Shown here in pieces: positions 1 through 8,304 of a DNA stretch of 64,000 bases (position 1 is the stretch's first letter; each line of letters begins with the position of its first letter). The notes beneath the pieces are model-generated. The model saw nothing but the letters and a program-made list of their open reading frames with translations, was not told the origin of the DNA and did no database searches. Origin of the DNA: Pseudorhodoplanes sinuspersici (GTDB lineage: Bacteria > Pseudomonadota > Alphaproteobacteria > Rhizobiales > Xanthobacteraceae). The stretch lies in contig NZ_CP021112.1 in assembly GCF_002119765.1 (NCBI RefSeq), positions 3,404,501-3,468,500 on the forward strand, written 5' to 3'. The translations under genes were made by a program, and so were the position numbers.

Positions 1-2
1 TG

Positions 3-1208
3 GTGGTGCTCGTCGGTATTCTCGGCTGCATCTACAGTATCAGCCAGTTCCTGCGGAATTCCGTCGGAGTCATTGCGCCCAATCTTGCGAGCGAGCTTGA
101 TCTCTCGGCGTCGCAGATTGGTTTTCTCGCCAGTGCGTTCTTCTTCGCCTTCGCAGGTGCACAGATCCCGCTGGGTATCGCGCTGGATCGTTACGGGCCA
201 CGGCGCTGCATGTTGTTCTGTGCTGCCGTAGCCGTCGCCGGTGCGCTGATCTTTGCCGCTGCGCCATCGCCTGGCTGGCTGATCGCCGCGCGCATTTTGA
301 TGGGGCTTGGCTCATCCTGTTATCTGATGGCACCACTCGCCCTCTATGCCAGACAATTCTCTCCGGACCGCTTTGCGACGTTGGTCGGATTTCAGATCGG
401 TCTCGGCTCACTCGGGACGTTGCTGGCGACCGCACCTTTCGCCTTCGCCGTTGCCGTCCTGGGATGGCGGGCCAGCTTCGTCATTATTGCCGCTGCCATG
501 GTGGTTGCAACGCTGGCCATCGTCCTGATCGTTCCGAAAGACGATGGATCGGAAGCGGACCGATCTGCTGAAAGCTTGCGGGACAGTTTTGCCGGCACGC
601 GGGACGCAATACGCACGCCATCGTTCTGGCCGGTCTTCCTGCTTCAGCTCACCGGCTATTCAAGTTTTGTGCTCGTGGTCGGTCTCTGGGGCGGTCCATA
701 CCTCACGCACGTTTACGGCTATAGCCTCACCGAGCGCGGCAACATGCTGCTGGTGGCGGTGGTCGCCCAGGTGATCGGCTCCTTTCTCTGGGGGCCGAGC
801 GACCGGCTCTTCAACAGCTACAAGATCCCCGTTCTGGCTGGGAGTTTGCTGACGGCGGGCCTTATGGCGCTGGCAGCCATTGTTGGCGCGTTTTCGCCGA
901 CCGGATTGCTGTTGTGGTTCATCGCCCTCGGCGGCATGACCGCTTATCTCACCGTCCTGATCGCGCATGGGAAGTCGCTGTTCCCGCCGAAGCTGGTCGG
1001 ACGCGGCCTCACGCTGTTCAACATGGCCACAATGGGAGGTGTTTTCCTCACTCAGGCGGCCACCGGATTAATTATCGACCTGTTTCCACAAGTGGACGGG
1101 GGGTATTCCGTAGACGCATACCGCACGGTGTTCGCCGTCCAAGCGATCTGTATCTTATTGGGATCACTAGCTTATTTGCGTTCGCGAGATCCGCGAAAAC
1201 AGCTCTGA
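3..1208 (+). CDS. MFS transporter, 5' end outside the window
   Basis: Integral membrane protein of the major facilitator superfamily, probably a proton-coupled uptake or efflux carrier; the substrate cannot be read from sequence. About 12 hydrophobic segments are visible. The loop after the second segment carries the MFS signature as LDRYGPRR (about residues 60-67). The frame is open to the window edge and the first codons are GTG GTG inside what looks like helix 1, so the true start lies upstream. A candidate small RNA with its own terminator follows the stop codon. Confidence 0.8.
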   Translation: MVLVGILGCIYSISQFLRNSVGVIAPNLASELDLSASQIGFLASAFFFAFAGAQIPLGIALDRYGPRRCMLFCAAVAVAGALIFAAAPSPGWLIAARILMGLGSSCYLMAPLALYARQFSPDRFATLVGFQIGLGSLGTLLATAPFAFAVAVLGWRASFVIIAAAMVVATLAIVLIVPKDDGSEADRSAESLRDSFAGTRDAIRTPSFWPVFLLQLTGYSSFVLVVGLWGGPYLTHVYGYSLTERGNMLLVAVVAQVIGSFLWGPSDRLFNSYKIPVLAGSLLTAGLMALAAIVGAFSPTGLLLWFIALGGMTAYLTVLIAHGKSLFPPKLVGRGLTLFNMATMGGVFLTQAATGLIIDLFPQVDGGYSVDAYRTVFAVQAICILLGSLAYLRSRDPRKQL

Positions 1209-1288
1209 ATTGTCTTGTGCGCGAGATTAGGTCAGTACCGCTGTCGTTTCGACTTGCTTTTGGTGCGACGCAATGCAATATTGCTGCA

Positions 1289-1380
1289 GCGCGGCAATGT
1301 GCTTCGCACATTCCCGCCGCCCTCCTTGGGCGTTTCCTCCCTAGACTTGGGCCGCTAGTTCGCTAGCGGCCCTTTTTTTT
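1289..1380 (+). ncRNA. Candidate trans-acting small RNA with CCUCC loops
   Basis: A gene-free stretch between the MFS gene and the convergent amidohydrolase gene has the layout of a Rhizobiales sRNA. A -35-like TTGCTT (1254-1259) is followed, 17 bases later, by an AATATT -10 (1277-1282), placing the start near 1289. The transcript would fold a 5' hairpin (1291-1320, arms GCGGC/GCCGC enclosing AATGTGC/GCACATT). A single-stranded segment (1321-1348) contains CCTCC twice, complementary to Shine-Dalgarno sequences. It ends in a strong terminator. It resembles alphaproteobacterial sRNAs with anti-SD loops, but the family is not assigned. Confidence 0.55.
1349..1380 (+). terminator. Intrinsic terminator of the candidate sRNA
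   Basis: A perfect 10-bp stem (1349-1358 with 1363-1372) closed by a TTCG tetraloop and followed by eight T residues. Confidence 0.85.
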
Positions 1381-1446
1381 AGAAGCGCATCGTCACGAAA
1401 GAAGACCGGCTGCCGCCAGTCTTATCCAGTTTAAAGGCAACCTTCG

Positions 1447-2331
1447 TTACTCGGCAGCGGACCGATAGGGTCGCAATTCCTCCAGCGGAATCGTCGCCAA
1501 CCGGTCGGCCAAGGTCTCGATATCCGACGCAAGCCGCCGGAACGAGGCAATCCGCTCGTAGCGCCGCTCGTCCATATACAATGCCCGATTGAATTCGATC
1601 TGGATCGCGTGCAGCCCGGCCGACGGGTTGCCGTAATGCTCGGTGATGAAGCCACCGGCATAAGGCTTGTTACGGCTGACACTGTAGCCGAGTGACCGGA
1701 GCAGGGCCTCGGTCGTTTCGATCACCGGCGTCACGCAGCTCGTGCCGTAGCGGTCCCCGACCACAATATCGGCCCGCGGCCGGTCATCACGCGAGCCGGT
1801 TGCCGACGGCATGGAGTGGCAATCAATCAGCAGCGCCGCGCCAAATTCGCCCTGCACGCGGGTCACCAGTTTCCGCAGCGCCCGGTGATAAGGCTTGTAC
1901 AGGCTTTCGATCCGCCGCAGCGCGTCGTCGACCGATATGCGCTGGTCGTAGATTTCCTGGGCATCGCCGACCACCCGCGCCACGGTGCCAAGCCCGCCGG
2001 CCACGCGCATCGAGCGGGTATTGGCGAAAGACGGCAGTCGTCCATTGAACATGCGCGGATCGAGCTCGTAAGGCTCGCGGTTCACATCCACATAACAGCG
2101 CGGGAAATGGGCCCGCATCATGGGATAGCCGCGCGGCACCACGCCTGCGATCAGCTCATCGACAAAGGAGTCCTCGGAACGCCGCAGCGTGGCGACATCC
2201 AGCCGGGCCTCCAGCAGAAACGAGCGCGGATAGATCGATCCGCTATGGGGTGAATTGAACACCACCGGACCGCGCCAACGCTCTGGCTCGATGACGTCGA
2301 AGGGCGGGTCGAAATCGTCGGAAACGCTCAT
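1447..2331 (-). CDS. N-formylglutamate amidohydrolase family protein
   Basis: Predicted cytoplasmic zinc hydrolase of 294 residues in the N-formylglutamate deformylase family, which releases formate and glutamate in histidine breakdown; paralogues of unclear substrate are common in rhizobia. Visible family motifs are NSPHSG near residue 27, CYVDVNR near 80, IDCHSMP near 170 and QIEFNR near 245. The frame stays open upstream to 2688, but the family homology begins at the ATG at 2331, so that start is used. It is divergent from cpdR. No other histidine-utilisation gene is nearby, so a general amidohydrolase role is possible. Confidence 0.85.
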   Translation of the reverse strand: MSVSDDFDPPFDVIEPERWRGPVVFNSPHSGSIYPRSFLLEARLDVATLRRSEDSFVDELIAGVVPRGYPMMRAHFPRCYVDVNREPYELDPRMFNGRLPSFANTRSMRVAGGLGTVARVVGDAQEIYDQRISVDDALRRIESLYKPYHRALRKLVTRVQGEFGAALLIDCHSMPSATGSRDDRPRADIVVGDRYGTSCVTPVIETTEALLRSLGYSVSRNKPYAGGFITEHYGNPSAGLHAIQIEFNRALYMDERRYERIASFRRLASDIETLADRLATIPLEELRPYRSAAE

Positions 2332-2610
2332 GCGGGAAGAATTCTGATCCGTCGTGATGTGGAAGCAACATACGGCCACAACACGTGTCCGGATATCTTT
2401 TTTTCCGAGGCGAATACGGCATTTTGACTGGCTTTTGCCGGTTCCGCGTCCTCTTTTCACCCGATATTTACCCTCCATCGCGCTAATGGGCTCCGGGGCA
2501 TGGGGGAAGACCGATCGCCAGAGCGGCCGGCACAGTCTTGCAATCTCAGCCCTGGACATGGATGGATGCTTCCGGCCGGCCGCCCGGCGGATCAAGAGAC
2601 CAGTTGAGTG

Positions 2611-2982
2611 ATGAACAGCGATCTGCCGAAAATCCTGCTTGCGGAAGACGACACCGATATGCGGCGCTTTCTCGTGAAGGCTCTGCAAAATGCCGGATTT
2701 AACGTGGTGTCATATGACAACGGTCTGTCGGCCTATCAGCGGTTGCGCGAAGAACCGTTCGAACTGCTGCTCACCGATATCGTGATGCCGGAAATGGATG
2801 GCATTGAGCTGGCGCGCCGGGCTTCCGAACTCGATCCGGACATCAAGATCATGTTCATCACCGGCTTTGCCGCCGTCGCACTGAATGCGGATTCTCAGGC
2901 GCCAAAGCATGCCAAGGTTCTCTCAAAGCCAGTGCATCTGCGCGACCTCGTTAACGAGGTGCAGAAGATGCTGGCGGCCTGA
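2611..2982 (+). CDS. cpdR: Single-domain response regulator CpdR
   Basis: Stand-alone receiver domain of 123 residues with no output domain. The family member in Caulobacter controls ClpXP-dependent proteolysis and cell-cycle progression and is phosphorylated through the CckA-ChpT relay. The acidic pocket is EDD (residues 12-14), the phospho-acceptor is the Asp of LLTDIVMPEMDG (about residue 56), and TGFAA and LSKP carry the conserved Thr and Lys. The match to CpdR is strong throughout, including the KMLAA tail. The in-frame GTG at 2608 is an alternative start. The 279-base gap upstream (2332-2610) holds no recognisable gene and presumably contains both divergent promoters. Confidence 0.93.
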   Translation: MNSDLPKILLAEDDTDMRRFLVKALQNAGFNVVSYDNGLSAYQRLREEPFELLLTDIVMPEMDGIELARRASELDPDIKIMFITGFAAVALNADSQAPKHAKVLSKPVHLRDLVNEVQKMLAA

Positions 2983-3068
2983 TCGTCCCGGAACCTTTAT
3001 AGGGGTCTCATGGTGAAGAGCGACGCGATGCGTCTCGAATCTATGAGGCGGTCGGGAATGCGAGAGAA

Positions 3069-4676
3069 TCAACGCCGCCGCTTCAAATCACTCACGATCA
3101 CCTTCGCCGCATTATGTCCTGGCGCGCCGGTAACGCCGCCGCCAGGATGCGTGCCCGAGCCGCAGAGATAAAGACCGGCAACGGGGCTCCGATAATCGGC
3201 ATGGCCGAGCATCGGCCGCGCCGAGAAAATCTGGTCGAGCGACATCGCTCCATGAAAGATGTCGCCGCCGATCAGGCCGAAATCGCGTTCGAGGTCAAGC
3301 GGCGTCAGCGCCTTGCGCGCAATCACACTTTGCTTGAAGCCGGGCGCGAAGCGATCGACGGTCGCGATCATCAGGTCGGCGACCTCGTCGCGATGATCAT
3401 CCCATGATGTTCCGTCCGGCAGTTCCGGCGCGGCATGCTGACAAAACAGGCTCGCGACATGCTGACCCTTCGGAGCCAGTGTGTCGTCGAGTGTCGATGG
3501 AATCAGCATTTCCACGATCGGCTCGCGGCTCCAGCCGAATTTGCGCGCATCGTCGTAGGCGCGGTCCATATAACCGAGCGAGGGAGCCAGAATGATTCCG
3601 GCGGTATGATGGTCGCCACACGCGCGGGCGGGCAGGACGGTGAAGCTCGGCAATTCCGAGAGCGCGACATTCATACGGAAGGTGCCGGAACCGCATTTCC
3701 ATCTTTTCATCCGTGCCGAGAATTCCGGCGGTAGAGCTTCGTTCGGAACGAGCCGTTCATAAAGCAGTCGTGGATTGACGTTGGAGACGACGGCTCTCGC
3801 GCGAATGATGCGGCCATCGTCGAGTACAACGCCATTCGTGCGGCTTTTCTCGACAATCAACTCGCGTACGCCAGCCTTGGTCTCGATATCAACGCCGCGC
3901 GAGCGAGCCGATTTCGCCATCGCCTGCGTGATCGCGCCCATGCCGCCTATTGCGTGGCCCCAGATGCCCTTCTTGCCATTCACTTCGCCGAAGCAGTGAT
4001 GCAGCAGCACATAGGCCGAACCCGGTGTGTAGGGGCTGGCGTAATTGCCGACCACGGCGTCGAAACCGAATACGGCCTTCACGGGATCGGATTCGAACCA
4101 GCCATCGAGATAATCGGCGGCCGATTTCGCGAACAGATCAAGCAAGGCGCGCTGGCGTTCGATATTGAGGTTGCGCAGCCGCTTGCCGACGAAGGCCAGC
4201 CGTAATGCCTCGCGGAAACTCCGCGCGCTCCATCCCTGGACAAGGTTCGGGGGCGCTTGCAGCACCAAATCGCGCAGCACATCGGCGATGTCGTTGAGTT
4301 CGTCGCTGAACGCATCGTAATTCGCCGCGTCCTTCTCGCTGAATTTCGCGATCTCGCGCTTCGTGCGACCCTCGCCGGTCAGGAGATAGCGTCCGTCGTC
4401 GCTCGGCAGAAAGTTCAACGCGCGCCGTTCGACGATTTTCAGTCCATGCCATGGTAGCTCGAGATCGCGGATCACCTTGGGATTGAGCAGGCTGACGGTG
4501 TAAGCCGCGACCGAGTTACGGAAGCCGGGATAAAATTCTTCCGTCACCGCAGCGCCGCCCACCTCCGAGCGGCGCTCGACCATCTTCACCTTCAGTCCGG
4601 CCATGCCGAGATAAGCGGCACAGACGAGCCCGTTATGGCCCGCGCCGATGATGACCACGTCGTAGGGATCGCTCAC
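3069..4676 (-). CDS. FAD-dependent oxidoreductase, PYROXD2/phytoene desaturase-like
   Basis: Flavoprotein of 535 residues. The N-terminus has the Rossmann dinucleotide motif GAGHNGL (about residues 12-18), followed by the GG doublet of EVGGAAVTEE (about 41-50). The C-terminus carries the FAD-closing motif LCGSGTHPGGGVTGAPG. This layout matches the PYROXD2 branch of the carotenoid desaturase superfamily. No carotenoid gene is nearby, so carotenoid synthesis is not supported and the substrate is unknown. It is read toward cpdR (convergent). Upstream lie two inverted repeats. Confidence 0.82.
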   Translation of the reverse strand: MSDPYDVVIIGAGHNGLVCAAYLGMAGLKVKMVERRSEVGGAAVTEEFYPGFRNSVAAYTVSLLNPKVIRDLELPWHGLKIVERRALNFLPSDDGRYLLTGEGRTKREIAKFSEKDAANYDAFSDELNDIADVLRDLVLQAPPNLVQGWSARSFREALRLAFVGKRLRNLNIERQRALLDLFAKSAADYLDGWFESDPVKAVFGFDAVVGNYASPYTPGSAYVLLHHCFGEVNGKKGIWGHAIGGMGAITQAMAKSARSRGVDIETKAGVRELIVEKSRTNGVVLDDGRIIRARAVVSNVNPRLLYERLVPNEALPPEFSARMKRWKCGSGTFRMNVALSELPSFTVLPARACGDHHTAGIILAPSLGYMDRAYDDARKFGWSREPIVEMLIPSTLDDTLAPKGQHVASLFCQHAAPELPDGTSWDDHRDEVADLMIATVDRFAPGFKQSVIARKALTPLDLERDFGLIGGDIFHGAMSLDQIFSARPMLGHADYRSPVAGLYLCGSGTHPGGGVTGAPGHNAAKVIVSDLKRRR

Positions 4677-4684
4677 TGTCGCGC

Positions 4685-4759
4685 CTAGTGTCCCGATTCC
4701 GAAGTTCGTATCCTATCGCGGCGGCCTCTTATACGAACTTCGGAATCGAAGGACACTAG
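4685..4759. repeat. Long inverted repeat (27/29-base arms)
   Basis: The arms 4685-4711 and 4731-4759 are reverse complements apart from a 2-base insertion, separated by a 19-base loop. The element lies directly upstream of the oxidoreductase start codon. It looks like a palindromic intergenic repeat unit or a small MITE rather than a normal terminator, because no T-run follows on either strand. Confidence 0.8.
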
Positions 4760-4775
4760 CAAATCATTGAATCCA

Positions 4776-4847
4776 GTGTGGCTTTGGTTCAGAGGTCCGC
4801 ATTTCGGGCTCGCTGCGGGAATCATGCGGACTTCTGAACTGCCACAC
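4776..4847. repeat. Second inverted repeat, possible terminator of the APC permease gene
   Basis: The arms 4776-4802 and 4824-4847 match as reverse complements with a 3-base indel and a few mismatches, around a 21-base loop. It starts 17 bases after the first inverted repeat and ends 48 bases past the stop codon of the leftward APC permease gene. It could end that transcript or be another copy of a dispersed palindromic repeat. Confidence 0.7.
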
Positions 4848-4895
4848 CAGTGCTCTTCCGGCCCGGGCCACCGTGAAAGCCGGGAAAGTGAATGT

Positions 4896-6239
4896 CTATT
4901 CCGCCGGCGCGACCGATTGCTTTTTGCGGACCCACAGCATCAACGGAATGCCGACGGCCAGCACTGCCACGCCAAACAGCGCGCCACGGCCAGTATAGAC
5001 CAGGCTGGAATAGACCAGATAGGCGCAAATTAGGCAGAAAAGTGCAGGAACGACCGGATACAACGGGACACGGAACGGCCGCTCGCGTTGTGGGTCCTTC
5101 TGCCGCAGCACAAAGAACGAGACGCCAACCAGCAACAGGAAGAACCAGAAAACGGGTGCCGTATATTCGACCATTGCCTTGAATCCGTCGCGCGCAATGG
5201 CACCGAAGAAGACGAGGGTCATCGCGATGACGCTTTGCAGGATGATGGCGTTGCGCGGGTTGTTGCGCGCGGCGTCCCAGACCTGTAGGCGCTCGAGCGA
5301 GAGATCCTGGCCGAGTGCGTGATATAAACGAGCACCGGTGAAGATGCTGGCGTTCATGGTCGACAATGCCGCGCAGCAGACGATGAGGCTCACCACCATG
5401 GCGCCGATGGGACCGAGGCCGGCGCGCATGACATCGGCCGCAATCGTGTCGCTTTTGCGCAGCCCCTCAAGCCCAAGCGCCATCAGATAAGCGATGTTCA
5501 CCAGCACATAGACGGAGGTGACGATAGCGGTGCCGATCAAGAGGATGCGCACCATGTCGCGTCGCACGTTGCGCACATCGGCCGAGAGATAGGCCGCTTC
5601 GTTCCAGCCGCCATAGGTCAGGAGAATGAACACCATGGCCAGTCCGACCATGCCGTATCCGGAGTCGCCGGCAGCGGGAGCCGCCGCTTTCGATCCGCCA
5701 TTCATGAAGCCGATGATCACGATGGCCAGCATCGCCGCAACCAGAAGCGTGGTGAGGATGTTCTGCGCCGTTTTGCTTTCGTAGGTGCCGGAAATGTTAA
5801 TCAGCGTCAGGATCAGGAGACCCGCGCCGGCATAGATCGCCGGTCCATAGGAGCCCAGCGGCAAAATTTCTTGCGCATAATCGCCCAGTACAAAGGCGAC
5901 GGCGGCAATCGCGCCGGTCTGGATAACGGTCGTTCGTGCCCAGGCAAACAGGAAGCCGACCGACGGCCCGAGTGCTCTGGTCAGAAAATGATATTCACCG
6001 CCGGTCGAAGGATATGCCGCAGCCAATTCCGCGTAGACCAGAGCTCCAATCAGAGTGGTCAGTCCGCCGGCGATCCAAAGTCCGACGAATGTCCATTCGT
6101 TCGGGCTGAACGTTGCCACAAGCTGTGGCGTCTTGAAGATGCCGATGCCGATGATGATGCCGACCATCATCAGTGCGCCATCGAGAACGGAGAGGCTCGC
6201 GCGCGGTGCGCCGGAGGTTTGCGTTGCCATGATTGTCAT
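4896..6239 (-). CDS. Amino acid permease, APC superfamily
   Basis: Inner-membrane transporter of 447 residues with about 12 membrane helices. The first helix carries the APC motif GIIIGIGIF (about residues 27-35), followed by a second conserved glycine-rich helix GGLTTLIGALVYAELAAAYP. The resemblance is to the LAT/YjeH-like amino acid/polyamine antiporter group; the substrate cannot be assigned. The ATG at 6230 is an alternative start. A hairpin terminator separates it from the methyltransferase gene upstream. Confidence 0.82.
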   Translation of the reverse strand: MTIMATQTSGAPRASLSVLDGALMMVGIIIGIGIFKTPQLVATFSPNEWTFVGLWIAGGLTTLIGALVYAELAAAYPSTGGEYHFLTRALGPSVGFLFAWARTTVIQTGAIAAVAFVLGDYAQEILPLGSYGPAIYAGAGLLILTLINISGTYESKTAQNILTTLLVAAMLAIVIIGFMNGGSKAAAPAAGDSGYGMVGLAMVFILLTYGGWNEAAYLSADVRNVRRDMVRILLIGTAIVTSVYVLVNIAYLMALGLEGLRKSDTIAADVMRAGLGPIGAMVVSLIVCCAALSTMNASIFTGARLYHALGQDLSLERLQVWDAARNNPRNAIILQSVIAMTLVFFGAIARDGFKAMVEYTAPVFWFFLLLVGVSFFVLRQKDPQRERPFRVPLYPVVPALFCLICAYLVYSSLVYTGRGALFGVAVLAVGIPLMLWVRKKQSVAPAE

Positions 6240-6290
6240 CCGGCGCCAGAGGCGCTTCCCTAAAAAGTCGTAATGGCGATCATAAATACG

Positions 6291-6324
6291 AAAGACGCTC
6301 CCCGGCTGGAAAGCGTCTTTCTCA
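6291..6324. terminator. Terminator hairpin after the exported methyltransferase gene
   Basis: Perfect 9-bp stem AAAGACGCT (6291-6299) with AGCGTCTTT (6312-6320) and a 12-base loop. The leftward transcript ends in a short T-run. Confidence 0.65.
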
Positions 6325-6356
6325 TTGTGTCGGTTTCGACGGCCGCTGCAAAGCCT

Positions 6357-7133
6357 TTACGCCTTGGTGGCCTTCCAATTGGCGCCGCTGATGGTGTTGC
6401 CATCGACTTTACCGGTATAGGTCTGACCGTTAATCGTGAAGGATATGTCGGCGCCCGTCAGCTTGCCGTCGGTGATGTCGACCGATTTTCCGTCCATTTC
6501 GGCCTTGCCGGTGAAGAACTGATATTTTTGATCGAGCGTCACCTTCATCTTGTTGGGACCGTCGAACTGCCAGGTGCCGTTCACCTTGGCCGGCACGATC
6601 CAGAAATAGACATTGCGGCCGTCGACATTTTCATGAACCTCAGGCTTCCAGTCTCCCATGTCGAAAGCATGCGAGACGATGCGAGAGCCCGGCTTCATGG
6701 TGTCGAGGATCTTCGGACGCAGCCGCAGATTGATGTCGGTGAGGAGATACATCGCCATTACGTCGGCTTTGCTGAGGTCTTCCTCGAACAGGTTGGCGAT
6801 CTTGAATTCGACCTTGTCGGTCACGCCGGCGGCCTTGGCGTTCTCGTTGGCTTCCTTGATGCGCTGCGGGTTGATGTCGACACCGTAACCGCGCGCGCCG
6901 CGCTTTGCTGCTGTCACCACCATGCGGCCGTCGCCACAGCCGAAATCGATCATGTAATCGCCCTGTTTGACGTCGGCGAGTTGCAGCATCCGATCCACCA
7001 CCTGCTGCGGCGTCGGGACGTAAATGACGTCGAGGCGCGGTTCCTGCTGGGCATAGACAGCACCGGCCGTGAGACCCGCTACGAGGGTCAACGCATAGAA
7101 GGTCGGACGCAACACTGCGAAACGCGAAGCCAT
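6357..7133 (-). CDS. Exported class I SAM-dependent methyltransferase-like protein
   Basis: Protein of 258 residues starting with a clear signal peptide (hydrophobic core ending AVYAQ, cleavage near residue 29). A class I Rossmann methyltransferase core follows: FGCGDGRMV (about residues 63-71) is motif I, and YGVDINPQRI supplies the acidic residue that usually binds the SAM ribose. The last about 70 residues are a beta-rich domain of lipocalin-like appearance (threonine- and glycine-rich). SAM is cytoplasmic, so export is odd. It may be membrane-tethered, bind another ligand, or have a misread N-terminus. A strongly placed tRNA gene lies upstream on the same strand. Confidence 0.75.
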   Translation of the reverse strand: MASRFAVLRPTFYALTLVAGLTAGAVYAQQEPRLDVIYVPTPQQVVDRMLQLADVKQGDYMIDFGCGDGRMVVTAAKRGARGYGVDINPQRIKEANENAKAAGVTDKVEFKIANLFEEDLSKADVMAMYLLTDINLRLRPKILDTMKPGSRIVSHAFDMGDWKPEVHENVDGRNVYFWIVPAKVNGTWQFDGPNKMKVTLDQKYQFFTGKAEMDGKSVDITDGKLTGADISFTINGQTYTGKVDGNTISGANWKATKA

Positions 7134-7353
7134 ATTTTCGAACTCCCTCTTGGCCTATCCGGCCATTCTTCCCGGCGCCGGCCGGCATCGCAACGGGATA
7201 CACCTTAGCCGCTGCGCTTATTCCCTTGGTGTCATGCGCGAAAAAGAGGAGGGGGGCTGAGGGTTGTCATCCGCCCGCATCTGGTAGCGATCCGGCGCGC
7301 GTCTGCGTTGCCATGTCGCAAGCGGATCGTGAGGACGTTCGGTACCGGAGGAA

Positions 7354-7428
7354 TGGTGGGCGCGACAGGGATCGAACCTGTGACCCCTACCATGTCAAGG
7401 TAGTGCTCTTCCGCTGAGCTACGCGCCC
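7354..7428 (-). tRNA. tRNA-Val(GAC)
   Basis: Full cloverleaf on the minus strand. The acceptor stem GGGCGCG (7428-7422) pairs with 7358-7364, followed by discriminator A and an encoded CCA (7354-7356). The anticodon loop TTGACAT gives anticodon GAC (valine). The T arm contains GGTTCGATC. Confidence 0.97.
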
Positions 7429-7613
7429 GCTTTATTTTGCGGATATGAGGCGCCCCTATAGTCGCTCCCCGGAACCGACGCAAGCGCGGGGAGTGCACAT
7501 TCATCCGGAGTTCATCGCCAGTCCCAAAAAATCCCTCTGGCCGCGCGTGGCGGCATTTGCCCAGACGAAACGTTTCCAATCATCGGCTGGTGGAACCTCA
7601 CGGGGAGCTGCAC

Positions 7614-7859
7614 ATGATGACGTTGGTTTCGAAGATCGCCTTGGTCGTAGCGGTAGCAGGGGTGGCGACGGCCGTTTCGACGGCAGACTCGCTGGCGCGT
7701 GGCAAGAAAGCGGCGGCGCCAGCGCCGGCGGCCTGTTCGCCCTGGACCTATAAGGTGGCCGCCTGTACCGGCAATGCCTGCTCGATGCAGCGCTGCGGCT
7801 TGAGTGGTACTTGGCAACCCTCGATCGCCTGGTGCTGGAAGCCCTGGTGCCCGGCCTGA
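7614..7859 (+). CDS. Small exported Cys/Trp-rich protein
   Basis: 81-residue protein, family not recognised. The signal peptide runs to about residue 25 (hydrophobic core IALVVAVAGVATAVS). The mature part has an Ala/Pro/Lys linker and then about 40 residues with six cysteines and four tryptophans, suggesting a compact disulfide-bonded periplasmic or secreted domain. The ATG at 7614 is chosen because the signal peptide begins there and GGGGAG lies just upstream; a longer frame from 7557 adds 19 unlikely residues. Confidence 0.6.
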   Translation: MMTLVSKIALVVAVAGVATAVSTADSLARGKKAAAPAPAACSPWTYKVAACTGNACSMQRCGLSGTWQPSIAWCWKPWCPA

Positions 7860-8085
7860 GATTTGGAGGAAACTTTCCAACGGAGAGGGCTGCGCCGGTC
7901 GCGGAACCCTTTCTTTTTGCAAGTTTTCGGGGTCTTATCGTACCCTTTCCGCAGCTATTCCGTTGACTTCCAGGTCTCTCCTGCCTAGTTTCCGCGCGAA
8001 TTCCGGGCCGCGAACGCTCACCAGCGACGTGCGGCCTTTGTGTTTATAGGCTGCTCTGCGGCCGTGACAAAAATAGAGATCGGCC

Positions 8086-8211
8086 ATGAAAGTCCGCAAT
8101 TCGCTCAAGTCGCTGCGTGCGCGTCACCGCGACAATCGTCTCGTCCGCCGCAAGGGCCGGGTCTACGTGATCAACAAGACCCAGCGCCGTTTCAAGGCCC
8201 GTCAGGGCTGA
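8086..8211 (+). CDS. rpmJ: 50S ribosomal protein L36
   Basis: A 41-residue basic protein beginning [10 protein letters not shown] and ending RRFKARQG, recognisable as bacterial L36. It is the zinc-independent (Cys-lacking) form with a typical C-terminal extension, a component of the large ribosomal subunit. It stands alone as in other Rhizobiales and is followed by its own terminator. Confidence 0.95.
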   Translation: MKVRNSLKSLRARHRDNRLVRRKGRVYVINKTQRRFKARQG

Positions 8212-8220
8212 GGCCGTTTG

Positions 8221-8244
8221 GCCCCACCAAGGGGCGCTTTTTTC
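8221..8244 (+). terminator. Intrinsic terminator of rpmJ
   Basis: GCCCC-ACCAA-GGGGC hairpin followed by GCTTTTTTC, 9 bases after the rpmJ stop. Confidence 0.8.
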
Positions 8245-8304
8245 ACGCAGGCGTGATTCTTTTGAAGGCTTGCCCGCCCGTCTGGCGGGTTTAAGCTGTT
8301 GGGC

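Noticed and set aside
6273-7208. 311-residue plus-strand frame
   Set aside because: Antisense to the exported methyltransferase gene; no start context or domain.
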